This document shows positions 1 to 7,801 of a DNA stretch of 16,164 bases, piece by piece. The notes beneath the pieces were generated by a model, which was not told the DNA's origin, did not search any database, and saw nothing but the letters and a program-made list of their open reading frames with translations. Source of the DNA: Rhodothermales bacterium (lineage in GTDB: Bacteria; Bacteroidota; Rhodothermia; Rhodothermales; JAHQVL01). Every line of letters starts with the position of its first letter. Position 1 is the stretch's first letter. Both the position numbers and the translations under genes were made by a program. Location of the stretch: contig JAWKNW010000051.1 in the NCBI GenBank assembly GCA_041391505.1, positions 1 through 16,164 on the forward strand, given 5' to 3'.

Positions 1-646
1 GATAGCGGTCGCTCGCGTGCATGGTCACGACGCGGTGCTTGACGGCTTCGAGCAGCGCGATCGGGTCGTCGCCGGCGACGATGGCGTTCGACGGATCGTA
101 GTTGATCCCGAAAAAGGGATGCGTCCCAATGGCGTCCACCAACTCCAGGAAGACGTCTGCTTTCTGGGCGAATTCGGGATGGGTCCAGTAGCCGTCTTTG
201 TAATGGTTTTCCAGGATGAGGGTGACGCCATGCCGCTCGGCATCGGGCAGCGCCTCATGGATGCACTCCGCGACCCACTGGATGCCCGTCTCGCGCGAGA
301 CCTCCGGCCGGCGCTGGCCGGACAGGACCCGGCAGTAGGGTCCGCCCAGCCGGGCGGTCGCCTCGATGGCGGCCCGCTGTTTCGCGACTTCCTCCTGCCG
401 CTCCGCGCGGGTCGGACGCGTGTAGTCGGGCGAGAAACACATCATCGGGATGTGCCGTCCCGCATCCTCGACGCGCCGCCGGATCCGGTCGAGTTCGGCG
501 GGATCCTGCCAGGGCGTGAAGCCCCAGTAGAATTCGTAGCCGTCGACGTCCAGCGTGCCGGCGAGGTCCAGCCAGGCGTCGACCGTCATTTCGCCGGTCA
601 CACAGAGCTGGTCGAGGAAGCATTTGGGGAATACAGCAAGCGGCAT
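1..646 (-). CDS. Sugar phosphate isomerase/epimerase, TIM barrel (partial, 3' end beyond the window)
   Basis: The reading frame opens at ATG 646-644 and stays open to the left edge, giving 215 residues with no stop. The next in-frame upstream codons reach a TGA at 677-679 without another good start. The protein has the look of the xylose-isomerase-like TIM-barrel (AP endonuclease 2/IolE) family. Likely metal ligands are E146 in LILENHY, D184 in GINYDPSN and H210 in TMHASD, in the right order and spacing. Such enzymes isomerise or epimerise sugars or keto-sugars in the cytosol; the substrate cannot be told from sequence. It is the last visible gene of a minus-strand set after an HPS-like enzyme and a sugar-type dehydrogenase, which supports a catabolic role. 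No Shine-Dalgarno sequence is seen. About a quarter of the protein, with the last metal ligand, is missing. Confidence 0.85.
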   Translation of the reverse strand, partial: MPLAVFPKCFLDQLCVTGEMTVDAWLDLAGTLDVDGYEFYWGFTPWQDPAELDRIRRRVEDAGRHIPMMCFSPDYTRPTRAERQEEVAKQRAAIEATARLGGPYCRVLSGQRRPEVSRETGIQWVAECIHEALPDAERHGVTLILENHYKDGYWTHPEFAQKADVFLELVDAIGTHPFFGINYDPSNAIVAGDDPIALLEAVKHRVVTMHASDRY

Positions 647-698
647 AGCGTTAGCGCAATTCGTAACTGATGTTACTCACCATGGTCTCAGGTCTTCC

Positions 699-815
699 GA
701 TGCAGGATATTGGGATGCAGGATACTGGGATGCAGGATACTGGGATGCAGGATACTGGGATGCAGGATATACTGGGATGCAGGATACTGGGATGCAGGAT
801 ACTGGGATGCAGGAT
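699..815. repeat. Tandem array of a 15-bp unit, about 7.7 copies
   Basis: The unit GATGCAGGATACTGG repeats head to tail from 699: copies at 699, 714, 729, 744, 759, 776 and 791, and a 10-bp partial copy at 806. The first copy has one change (TATT for TACT). The fifth is 17 bp because of an extra TA. The others are identical, which points to recent expansion. The unit itself looks like a heptamer plus an octamer (GGGATGC, AGGATACT), linking it to the degenerate heptamers just downstream. It lies between two minus-strand genes and is not part of a credible protein: the 17-bp copy breaks the frame. Confidence 0.95.
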
Positions 816-844
816 CACGATTTAACGCACGGTTTTTCGGTAAA

Positions 845-886
845 CATCTTGCATCCCGTATCCCGTATCCCACTTCCCATATCCCG
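845..886. repeat. Six degenerate heptamer repeats (YATCCCR type)
   Basis: Reading the plus strand in steps of seven from 845 gives CATCTTG, CATCCCG, TATCCCG, TATCCCA, CTTCCCA and TATCCCG with no spacer. A 10-bp palindrome ATCCCGGGAT (881-890) closes the tract. The same core on the other strand (GGGATGC, GGGATAC) makes up the 15-bp array at 699-815, so both tracts probably share an origin. The tract ends 40 bp from the dehydrogenase stop codon. No U-run follows on the minus strand, so it is not an ordinary intrinsic terminator. Confidence 0.75.
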
Positions 887-926
887 GGATCGCCTCGCTC
901 ACGTGCGCGACACCTGGAAGGTAGTA

Positions 927-1967
927 TCACAACCCCGGTTTGAGCACCGCCTTCACATAGCTGCCGTCGAGCATGTGCGAGAAGCAGTCGTGCCAGTCTT
1001 CGAGGGGGGCCACCTTACTGATGACCGGATCGAGGTTGATGAGCCCGGTGTCGAGCAGGCGGATGACGCGCTCCCAGACGGGCCAGTTGTGGGAGAAGGA
1101 TCCCTGGAGGGTGACGTTTTTCTGGACGAGCGGGTCCAGGTTGAAGCCGAGCGGTTTCGGGCCCCAGCCGACCTTGGTCACCTGGCCGGCCGGCCGCACC
1201 GCGTCGATGGCCAGTTTCAGCGTGTCCGACACGCCGGCGGCGTCCACCACGATGTCCGCGCCGAAGCCGTCGGTGCGATCGCGCACCTGTTCGAGCACCC
1301 GCTCGGTCAGCACCTCGTCCACGCCGAGCTGCCGCCCGACGCCGAGCCGGTGCGCGTCCGCGGCGAGGCCGGCGAGCAGCACGATGGCGCCGTTGAGCTT
1401 CGCCATCGCGGCGCATAGCAGCCCGATCGGGCCGGGGCCGATGACGAGCACGATGTCGCCCGGACGGATCCGGGTGTTCATGCACATCGCGTTGTAGGCC
1501 ACGCAGCACGGTTCGGTGAGGGCCGCCTTGTCGAAGGGGAGGGTGTCCGGCACGGCATGCAGGCAGCGCTCCGGGACGCGGACGTAGGGCGCCATGGCGC
1601 CGTCGACGCCATAGCCGAAGCCCTTGCGCGAGGGGTCCAGGTTATACAGCCCGCTGCGTGTGAACGGGGAATACAGATCGATCACGGCGGCCGTCTCGCT
1701 CACGACCCGGTCGCCTTCCTTGAAGCGCCGGACGTTGTTGCCGGCCCGGGCGATGACGCCGCCGAACTCGTGCCCCAGGATGCAGGGGTAGTTGACCGGC
1801 CAGCTGTGCGTGCCATGCCACTGGTGCAGATCGCTGCCGCACACGCCGACGGACTCGACCCGGAGCAGGACGTCCTCCGATTCGATGGTGGGCACCGGAA
1901 CTTCACGCAACGCCACACTGCCCGAGGCGGCGGCGAAGTTGACGAGGGCGGGCATGGATGCAGTCAT
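927..1967 (-). CDS. Zinc-type medium-chain alcohol/polyol dehydrogenase without the structural zinc cysteines
   Basis: This 346-residue protein has the normal length and layout of the sorbitol/threonine dehydrogenase branch of the MDR superfamily. The catalytic zinc site is present: C43 in GVCGSD, H66-E67 in GHEFGG, and E152 in TEPCC. The Rossmann nucleotide motif is GPGPIG at 177-182. The second strand ends in LLAGLAAD rather than an Asp at the usual place, so NADP(H) use is possible (inference). The structural-zinc lobe is odd: at the four expected cysteine positions there are D97, S100, T103 and D111, though the flanking sequence (SGLYNL, then RKGFGYG) is conserved. The start at 1967 is the first of two Met codons (the other at 1955); no Shine-Dalgarno sequence is seen. 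It sits 317 bp after the HPS-like gene on the same strand and probably oxidises a polyol or sugar in the same pathway. Confidence 0.9.
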   Translation of the reverse strand: MTASMPALVNFAAASGSVALREVPVPTIESEDVLLRVESVGVCGSDLHQWHGTHSWPVNYPCILGHEFGGVIARAGNNVRRFKEGDRVVSETAAVIDLYSPFTRSGLYNLDPSRKGFGYGVDGAMAPYVRVPERCLHAVPDTLPFDKAALTEPCCVAYNAMCMNTRIRPGDIVLVIGPGPIGLLCAAMAKLNGAIVLLAGLAADAHRLGVGRQLGVDEVLTERVLEQVRDRTDGFGADIVVDAAGVSDTLKLAIDAVRPAGQVTKVGWGPKPLGFNLDPLVQKNVTLQGSFSHNWPVWERVIRLLDTGLINLDPVISKVAPLEDWHDCFSHMLDGSYVKAVLKPGL

Positions 1968-2146
1968 AACGTTGGGGATTCGAATAACGCGAGGCGGAAG
2001 GGGGCACGGCCGGCTGAACGGGCGCGGGATGCCCGATTTTTCAGAAAGCGCCTGGTGTCCGTCGATGCGGATGTCCGGCGGCGCAACGGCACGTGCGTGC
2101 GATCAGCACGATAATAGGACGTTCTCCACGAAAATCCATCACCCGG

Positions 2147-2280
2147 AATCCCGCATCCAGGGCCATCGCATGCTCTTCAAACGTGAGCATCTCCCATACG
2201 CTTCTCACGGCCACGGCGAGAATGCGATGGCCCTGATCCCGCATCGTATCCCGGATCCATCGCCCGGCATCCGATCCTCC
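2147..2280. repeat. Heptamer-like repeats with a 14-bp inverted repeat and nested hairpin
   Basis: A perfect inverted repeat pairs CAGGGCCATCGCAT (2158-2171) with ATGCGATGGCCCTG (2222-2235). It extends inward by three pairs after one mismatch. A second stem, CGTGAG (2182-2187) with CTCACG (2204-2209), sits in the loop. On both flanks are heptamer units like those at 845-886: AATCCCG and CATCCAG at 2147-2160, then GATCCCG (2235), TATCCCG (2247), GATCCAT (2254) and CATCCGA. The element fills most of the 317-bp gap 1968-2284 between two minus-strand genes. I see no credible gene in that gap; a 67-codon minus-strand frame there simply translates the repeats. Confidence 0.75.
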
Positions 2281-2284
2281 CGGA

Positions 2285-2995
2285 CTATCCTTTACGTTTC
2301 ACGGCGACATCGCCGTAGGCATGCACGCGATCACAGATTTCGCGGAGCACGCCTTCGAGGTCGCCGTCGGCGGTTTTGAAGGCATGCGCGTCGATGGCGA
2401 GCGGGGCGCCGATCACGACCAGCGGGGCGCCGTATTCGGGGGTGCGGATGGCCTGCTCGATGGTGAGGCCGCCGACGGCCTGAACCGGCACCGACACGGC
2501 ATCCACGATGGCGCGGAGGTCGTCCAGCGGCGAAGGGGCATGGAGCCCGCGCTCGCGTCGGAGGGTGCGGTAGTCGAACCCGATGTGATGTATCACATAG
2601 TCGCAGCCGAGGTCTTCCAGGATGCGCGCGCCCTCGACCGGGTCGGGCATGCACATGTTGTCGCCCATGACCTCGATGCCGAGGTCGCGCCCGGCCTTAA
2701 CAACCAGCTCAATGGTTTCGGCGTGCGCGACGCCCATGACGACGACGTGCGTGGCGCCGGCCTTCGCCATGAGCTCGGCTTCGAGCCATCCCCCGTCCAT
2801 TGTCTTGAGGTCGGCGACGATGGGTACATCCGGATACCGCTCACGCAGCGCGCGCACGCCGTTCATGCCCTCCGCGATGATGAGGGGCGTTCCCACCTCC
2901 AGCCAGTCCACGCCGGCGCGCAGGGCCAGGTCGGCGGTTTCGAGCGCTTCCGGGATGGTCGTGAGGTCGAGCGAAATCTGGATAACGGGATTCAT
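2285..2995 (-). CDS. 3-hexulose-6-phosphate synthase / 3-keto-L-gulonate-6-phosphate decarboxylase family protein, HPS-like
   Basis: The 236-residue protein is a full-length member of the orotidine-decarboxylase-like (beta/alpha)8 family. Conserved residues fall where the family has them: D10 in ISLDLT, E33 in LEVGTPLI, and D62, K64 and D67 in ADLKTMD, the metal and enediolate-stabilising set. H136 is present. Position 112 is Asp and 139 is Gly, whereas the decarboxylase UlaD type has Glu112 and Arg139. This favours the HPS type, which joins formaldehyde to ribulose 5-phosphate or catalyses the reverse aldol. A hexulose-phosphate isomerase partner is not in the window. A roughly nine-residue insertion rich in Arg (143-152) follows the H136 loop. 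It is the first gene of the minus-strand set, divergent from the kinase gene. The start at 2995 is the only sensible Met; no Shine-Dalgarno sequence is seen. Substrate is uncertain. Confidence 0.85.
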   Translation of the reverse strand: MNPVIQISLDLTTIPEALETADLALRAGVDWLEVGTPLIIAEGMNGVRALRERYPDVPIVADLKTMDGGWLEAELMAKAGATHVVVMGVAHAETIELVVKAGRDLGIEVMGDNMCMPDPVEGARILEDLGCDYVIHHIGFDYRTLRRERGLHAPSPLDDLRAIVDAVSVPVQAVGGLTIEQAIRTPEYGAPLVVIGAPLAIDAHAFKTADGDLEGVLREICDRVHAYGDVAVKRKG

Positions 2996-3323
2996 GTCGA
3001 AATGGTGTCAATATGTGACGGAAACATGGAAAAAGTAGGACGGTAAGAAAACACATTCGTAACTTTCAATTCTCTTCGGCCATCCTATTTTGGATCCGCG
3101 CACAGCAGCAATTCCTGACGCGCACCAGTCCAATGTCCCCTGGATGGAAATTCTATTGAAGGCATCGTGCGGATGCGTCGCGATACGGTCCGCCGGCGGT
3201 CACATCTCTACCGATCGGTGATCATCGCCGCGCCTATCCGTCCAGTGTTTTCTTCAGGCTGATCTTTTTTTGTTTTCTCTATCGGGTAGTTCTGGCCCTT
3301 CCGCTACCCTCAGGCGATAGCGC
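2996..3323. promoter_or_regulatory. Divergent intergenic control region
   Basis: These 328 bp separate the minus-strand sugar gene set from the plus-strand kinase gene, so promoters for both should lie here. There is no credible gene. A 10-bp perfect palindrome, ACCGATCGGT (3210-3219), is the best operator candidate. T-rich DNA at 3265-3280 precedes the kinase gene. I could not fix a -10/-35 or a Bacteroidota-type -7/-33 pair with confidence. Confidence 0.4.
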
Positions 3324-5786
3324 ATGGAGTATATCGATGCACTCGACACGGCCCTGGTGCCGCCGCTCGACGACGCGAAGACGTCGACGCTGCGCATTCA
3401 GCTGGCTGTGATCAAGGCGGAACGCGACGCGCTGGCGGAGCGGTGCGACTTTCTCGAGCAGATGGTCGACCGCAAGCTGAACATGCGCGGCGGCCTCTGG
3501 CGGGCTATCGTGGACTCGGTGCCCACGGCGCTTGCGATCACGGACGCGCACTTCCGCATCATCCTCTGCAATCCCGGTTTTTCCGCGCTCTTCGGCCCCG
3601 ACGAGGCGGCCGTCCGCGGCGCCGTGTTCTCCAAGTTCATGAACGACGGCGAACTCTTCAACGAGGCGGAGGCGGTGGGGCGCGGCACCCGGCACACGGT
3701 GTGGTCGCTGCGGCGCAAGGACGATACGCTGTTTCTGGGCGCCGTGCAATGTACGCCGCTGTACGACCCCGAACAGGCCCTGCTCGGGTTTCTCATCACC
3801 GTGCGCGATCTCACCGAGGAGGAGTCGGCCGGCGCGAGCCAGCCGGCGCAGCAGCCGGCGCTCCCGTTCCTGAACGACCGTTCGCCCGTCCTGATGTTCG
3901 CGGTGGACGCCGACGCGCGGGTCGTCAGCGCGAGCGACGCCTGGCTCGAGAAGCTGGGCTGCAAGCGCGAGGAAGTGATCGGACAGCTCGCGTCCAACTA
4001 CCTCACGCGGGCTTCGCGCCTCTATCTCGCCGAGGCGCTGAAGAGCCGGCTCAAGGAAGAGGCGCTCTGGAAAAATGTCGAGACCCAGTTCGTGAAGAAG
4101 ACGGGTGAGGTGATCGATGTGGTGCTGTGCGCCACGCGCGAGAGCCAGCCCCCCGACCGCGACGACCGCATCGTATTCGTGTTGCAGGACATCACCGAGC
4201 AGAAGCGCGCGGAGCAGGCCCTGATGGCCCGCACGCTCGAGTTCGAGACCCTGACCGATTACATCCCCGTGCAGATCTTTCGGATGGATCGGCAATACCG
4301 GTACCTCTTCGTCAACCGCGCCCTGCTCGAGGCGTCGTCGGCGACCCCGGAGTTGTTTATCGGCAAGACGGTGGATGAGCGCGGATTCCCGCCGGCCATC
4401 GCCGAGCGCTGGAAGCAGCAGATGGAGCTGGTTTTTAACGGCGGGGAAGCCCTCGAATTCGAGTTCGATTACGCCACCCCGAAAGGGCACCGCTTCTTCC
4501 GGACGCTCATCGTGCCCGAGAAGAAGCTGCAGGGGCGCGTCCGCACGATCATCGGCATCATGCGCGATGTCACCGAAGAGCGGCGGGCAAGCGAGCAGCT
4601 GAAGCAGAGCGAGGCCAACCTGAAGCTGGCGCAGGAACTCGCGCAGCTCGGCAGCTACGATGTCGATCTCGCCGATCCGTCCTCCAACTACATGTCCGAG
4701 GAAATCTACCGCATCGTGGGGGTGGATCCGGAGCAAGAGGAGTTGACGACCGACCGCTTCCTGAAACAGCTCGTGTACCGGCCGGACCGGCATCTGGTCT
4801 CGCGCGCGATACGTCAGGCGGTGGCGACCGGCTCCTATTTCCAGCTGGAATACCGCATCGTGCGGCTGGATGGGTCGATCCGGCACGTCCAGAGCCGGGG
4901 AACGGTGATTACCGATACCCTCCGGGGCACGCGGCGTCTCGTGGGCACCCTGCTCGATATCACCGAACGCGTCGAGGCCGAAAAGACGACGCTCAACATC
5001 AAGGAGAAGCTGCTCTACCAGCAGGAGCACGCGCGGGCGCTGGCCGAGGAGGAACTGGAGAAGGTGAAGGACGAACTCGTCCGCAAGACGCGCCTCGCCG
5101 CCGTCGGCCAGGTGGCGGCCAGCATCGCGCACGAGCTGCGCAACCCGCTCGGCGCCATCCGGAATGCCGCGTTCATGATGGAGCGCCGTTCGAACACGCT
5201 CGACCGGCGGCTCGTCGAGTACCTCGAGATCATCCAGCGCGCGTCGTCGATCGGGGGTCAGATCATCAGCGATCTGCTCAACATGACGCGCAACAAGCCG
5301 CCGTCGAAAAAACACCTCGACCTGTGCCACGAGGTACAGACCGCCCGCGACCGCTTCGCCGAGTATCCGCGCATCCGGTTCGTGGACGCCATCGGCCGGC
5401 AGCCGTACCCCCTTTTGGCCGACCCGGGGCAGCTCCAGCAGGTGCTCCAGAACCTCTTCACCAACGCCGTCGAGGCCATGGACGGCGAAGGGACCATCGT
5501 GATCAGCGCGGAGCAGGCCGACGGCATGGATCGGATCGTCATCTGCGACGAAGGGCCGGGCATCTCCGACGAAATGAAGTCCCTGATTTTTGAGCCCCTC
5601 TTCACCACGAAAGCGTCCGGCACCGGGCTCGGTCTGTCGATCTGCAAGCAAATCATCGAGCAGCACGGCGGACAGATCATCGTGGACACCGATGGCCGCT
5701 GCGGGAGCCGCTTCATCGTCTGCCTCCCCTGTCTGGCTATACAGCCATCCCATTCCTTCACCGAGTTCGAGAGCAGTCATGCCTGA
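3324..5786 (+). CDS. Soluble multi-PAS sensor histidine kinase
   Basis: This 820-residue protein has no membrane segment or signal peptide, so it should sense a cytosolic signal. After a short coiled coil (about 22-52) come four PAS-like modules near 55-165, 180-297, 303-420 and 435-550. Modules 2 to 4 each end in the typical D-[IV]-TE linker (DITEQK, DVTEER, DITERV). A coiled linker (552-590) leads to the HisKA domain with phospho-acceptor H603 in IAHELRNPLG. The HATPase domain has N714 in NAVEAM, D742 in DEGPGI and a GTGLGLS box. All kinase residues look intact. The ATG at 3324 has no Shine-Dalgarno sequence. The stop overlaps the hybrid kinase start by 8 bp, so the two are surely co-transcribed and probably translationally coupled; they likely form one phosphorelay. 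Ligands of the PAS domains are unknown. Confidence 0.93.
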   Translation: MEYIDALDTALVPPLDDAKTSTLRIQLAVIKAERDALAERCDFLEQMVDRKLNMRGGLWRAIVDSVPTALAITDAHFRIILCNPGFSALFGPDEAAVRGAVFSKFMNDGELFNEAEAVGRGTRHTVWSLRRKDDTLFLGAVQCTPLYDPEQALLGFLITVRDLTEEESAGASQPAQQPALPFLNDRSPVLMFAVDADARVVSASDAWLEKLGCKREEVIGQLASNYLTRASRLYLAEALKSRLKEEALWKNVETQFVKKTGEVIDVVLCATRESQPPDRDDRIVFVLQDITEQKRAEQALMARTLEFETLTDYIPVQIFRMDRQYRYLFVNRALLEASSATPELFIGKTVDERGFPPAIAERWKQQMELVFNGGEALEFEFDYATPKGHRFFRTLIVPEKKLQGRVRTIIGIMRDVTEERRASEQLKQSEANLKLAQELAQLGSYDVDLADPSSNYMSEEIYRIVGVDPEQEELTTDRFLKQLVYRPDRHLVSRAIRQAVATGSYFQLEYRIVRLDGSIRHVQSRGTVITDTLRGTRRLVGTLLDITERVEAEKTTLNIKEKLLYQQEHARALAEEELEKVKDELVRKTRLAAVGQVAASIAHELRNPLGAIRNAAFMMERRSNTLDRRLVEYLEIIQRASSIGGQIISDLLNMTRNKPPSKKHLDLCHEVQTARDRFAEYPRIRFVDAIGRQPYPLLADPGQLQQVLQNLFTNAVEAMDGEGTIVISAEQADGMDRIVICDEGPGISDEMKSLIFEPLFTTKASGTGLGLSICKQIIEQHGGQIIVDTDGRCGSRFIVCLPCLAIQPSHSFTEFESSHA

Positions 5787-7695
5787 GAAGTCAACCGCGA
5801 GCGTGGCACACAGCCCCCGGATCCTGATCGTAGAGGACAATGAGGCCCAGCGCCGTCTTCTGCGCGATATCATCACCGAGGAAGGGTTTGACGCCGTGTC
5901 GTACGAGCTTGCCGGCCTGGCGCTCGAGGCGGTCCGGCCGGATACCTACGCGGTGGCGGTGGTCGATATCCGCCTGCCGGACATGGACGGCATCGAGGTC
6001 GTACGCCAGCTGCATCAGATCGACGACAAGATCCGGATCATCGTCCACACCGGTTTTGGAACGTTCGAATCCGCGCGCGACGCGGTCAACTACGGCGCCT
6101 TCGCCTACGTCGAGAAACTCGGCGATCCCCGGGTGCTCATCGGGCACATCCACCGGGGCATCAAGGAATGGATGGGCGACGCGCTCGAGGCGAGCCAGGA
6201 ACGCTTCCGCTCGGTGCTCGACGCCGTGCCCGATCTGCTGTTCATCCTCGACATGAACGGGCGGTGTCTGGAGGCCTTCGTCCCGGAAAATACGAGCGAA
6301 CTCTGGCCGGCATTCCCGCAGGCCGGTCTGCATGTCACCGACGGGCTGAGCGAGGAGGACTGGTTGCGCTGGAGCAAGGTGATGGGCGACGCCATCGCGA
6401 GCGGAACGCCGCAGACCATCGACTACGAGACCAGCGTGAACGGGGTGGCCCAGTGGTATTCGGCGCGCGTCGTGCGGATGCGCGTCGGGCGGGAGGACTG
6501 CACCCTCTGGGTCAGCCGGAACGTCAGCGTCAAGAAACAGGCCGAGATCGAACTCATCAGCGCGAAGGAAAAGGCGGAAGAAATGAACCGGCTGACGTCG
6601 GCTTTCCTGACGAGCATGAGTCATGAAATCCGCACGCCGCTGACCAGCATCCTCGGCTTCGCTTCCCTGATCGCCGAGGAAGTGGACGAGGAGCAGCGCG
6701 AACTCGCGCAGCTGATCCGATCGAGTGGAAAACGACTGCTCGACACGCTCAACTCGGTGCTCGATCTGTCGCTGCTCGAGGCCGGCAAGTTCGAACTCGC
6801 GTTCAACGAGGTCGAACTCTGCGCCGAAGTGCGCGAGAAGGTCAAATTGCTCCAGCCCATCGCGATGGAAAAAGGGCTGACCCTCACCTTCGCCGCGCCG
6901 AACGGGACCTGCAAGAGCCGGCTCGACCGGAGCTGCCTGGATCGCATCCTGAACAATCTGATCGGCAATGCCCTGAAGTTCACCCACGAAGGGACCGTCC
7001 AGGTGGAAGTGCACCCGGCCGGCGACGAGGTGGAGCTGCGCATACGCGACACCGGCATCGGTATCAGCCCGAACTTCAAACCGTACCTGTTCGAGGAGTT
7101 CAAACAGGAAAGCTCGGGGCTTGCGCGGCTCTACGAGGGCAGCGGCATCGGGCTTGCCATCACGAAACGGCTGGTGGATATGATGGACGGGCGCGTCGAG
7201 GTGGATAGTGAAAAGGGCCGCGGCACGACGTTTCGCCTGTATTTCCCGGTCATTCAGGATACCCGGCCCGCGCGGCGCCTCGCCGCTCCGGTAGAAAAAC
7301 ACGCGCTAGCGCAGGCCGTGATGGGGTCGAAGGTTCTTTTTGTCGAGGACGATCCGAACGCGCAGCGTTTCCTCAAGCTTTTGCTGCAGAAACAGCTCGA
7401 TCTGGAAGTGGCGCCCGACGAGGAGATGGCGCTCACGCTGGCCCGGCGCCGGCAATACGATCTCGTGTTTCTGGATATCAATCTGGGCAAAAAACGCACG
7501 GGGGTGGACGTCATGCGGTCGCTTCGCGAATTGCCGGGCTACGTGCATACCCCCATCATCGCGATGACCGCCTACGCGCTCCCGCAGGATCGGCAGCGGT
7601 TCCTGGACGAGCGGTTCACCGACTACATTAGCAAGCCGTTCACCAAAAACCAGATTCTGGAGGTGATCGAGCGGCTCCTCGTTACGCAATCGTGA
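5779..7695 (+). CDS. Hybrid histidine kinase, REC-PAS-HisKA-HATPase-REC
   Basis: I start this at ATG 5779, which overlaps the upstream kinase gene by 8 bp and sits just before the receiver domain; the frame is open further upstream but only as antisense-like low-complexity sequence. The product has 638 residues. REC1 (about 12-130) has the acidic pair E19-D20, phospho-acceptor D63 and K113. A PAS module follows (about 143-258), then HisKA with H282 in MSHEIRTPL, a HATPase domain (about 385-500) with DTGIGI and GSGIGLA boxes, and REC2 (about 516-635) with D566 in FLDINLG and K619 in SKPF. No membrane segment and no output domain are present. The likely phosphate route is kinase to REC1, then H282 to D566, with a histidine phosphotransfer protein and response regulator encoded elsewhere (inference). 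An intrinsic terminator follows about 107 bp downstream. Confidence 0.93.
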   Translation: MPEKSTASVAHSPRILIVEDNEAQRRLLRDIITEEGFDAVSYELAGLALEAVRPDTYAVAVVDIRLPDMDGIEVVRQLHQIDDKIRIIVHTGFGTFESARDAVNYGAFAYVEKLGDPRVLIGHIHRGIKEWMGDALEASQERFRSVLDAVPDLLFILDMNGRCLEAFVPENTSELWPAFPQAGLHVTDGLSEEDWLRWSKVMGDAIASGTPQTIDYETSVNGVAQWYSARVVRMRVGREDCTLWVSRNVSVKKQAEIELISAKEKAEEMNRLTSAFLTSMSHEIRTPLTSILGFASLIAEEVDEEQRELAQLIRSSGKRLLDTLNSVLDLSLLEAGKFELAFNEVELCAEVREKVKLLQPIAMEKGLTLTFAAPNGTCKSRLDRSCLDRILNNLIGNALKFTHEGTVQVEVHPAGDEVELRIRDTGIGISPNFKPYLFEEFKQESSGLARLYEGSGIGLAITKRLVDMMDGRVEVDSEKGRGTTFRLYFPVIQDTRPARRLAAPVEKHALAQAVMGSKVLFVEDDPNAQRFLKLLLQKQLDLEVAPDEEMALTLARRRQYDLVFLDINLGKKRTGVDVMRSLRELPGYVHTPIIAMTAYALPQDRQRFLDERFTDYISKPFTKNQILEVIERLLVTQS

Positions 7696-7801
7696 TACTG
7701 GCACACGATTTGTTATTTCATAGTTTTCGAAAATACCGCACGTGCGACCGGGCACCCTGAACGGCTCGCGCGGCTTTTAAATAGATTGGATTGATCATTC
7801 C

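Noticed and set aside
699..886. CRISPR array
   Set aside because: The repeats are 7 or 15 bp and directly abutting with no spacers; no cas gene is present.
555..1418. Plus-strand 287-codon frame crossing the tandem repeats
   Set aside because: It only translates the 15-bp repeats as a DAGYW-type repeat and then runs antisense to the dehydrogenase gene.
3269..3294. Bacteroidota-type promoter (TTTG and TAGTTCTG) before the kinase gene
   Set aside because: The spacing between the two boxes is only 14 bp and the -7 box is imperfect, so the match is not convincing.
5590..5778. Upstream extension of the hybrid kinase by 63 codons
   Set aside because: This part lies wholly inside the upstream kinase gene in another frame and reads as Ser/Arg/Pro-rich shadow sequence; the receiver domain begins just after ATG 5779.
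3279..5876. An 865-codon open frame on the minus strand opposite the histidine kinase
   Set aside because: It mirrors the kinase gene in a GC-rich, codon-biased region and shows no family resemblance, while the plus strand encodes clear PAS, HisKA and HATPase domains. It is a shadow frame.
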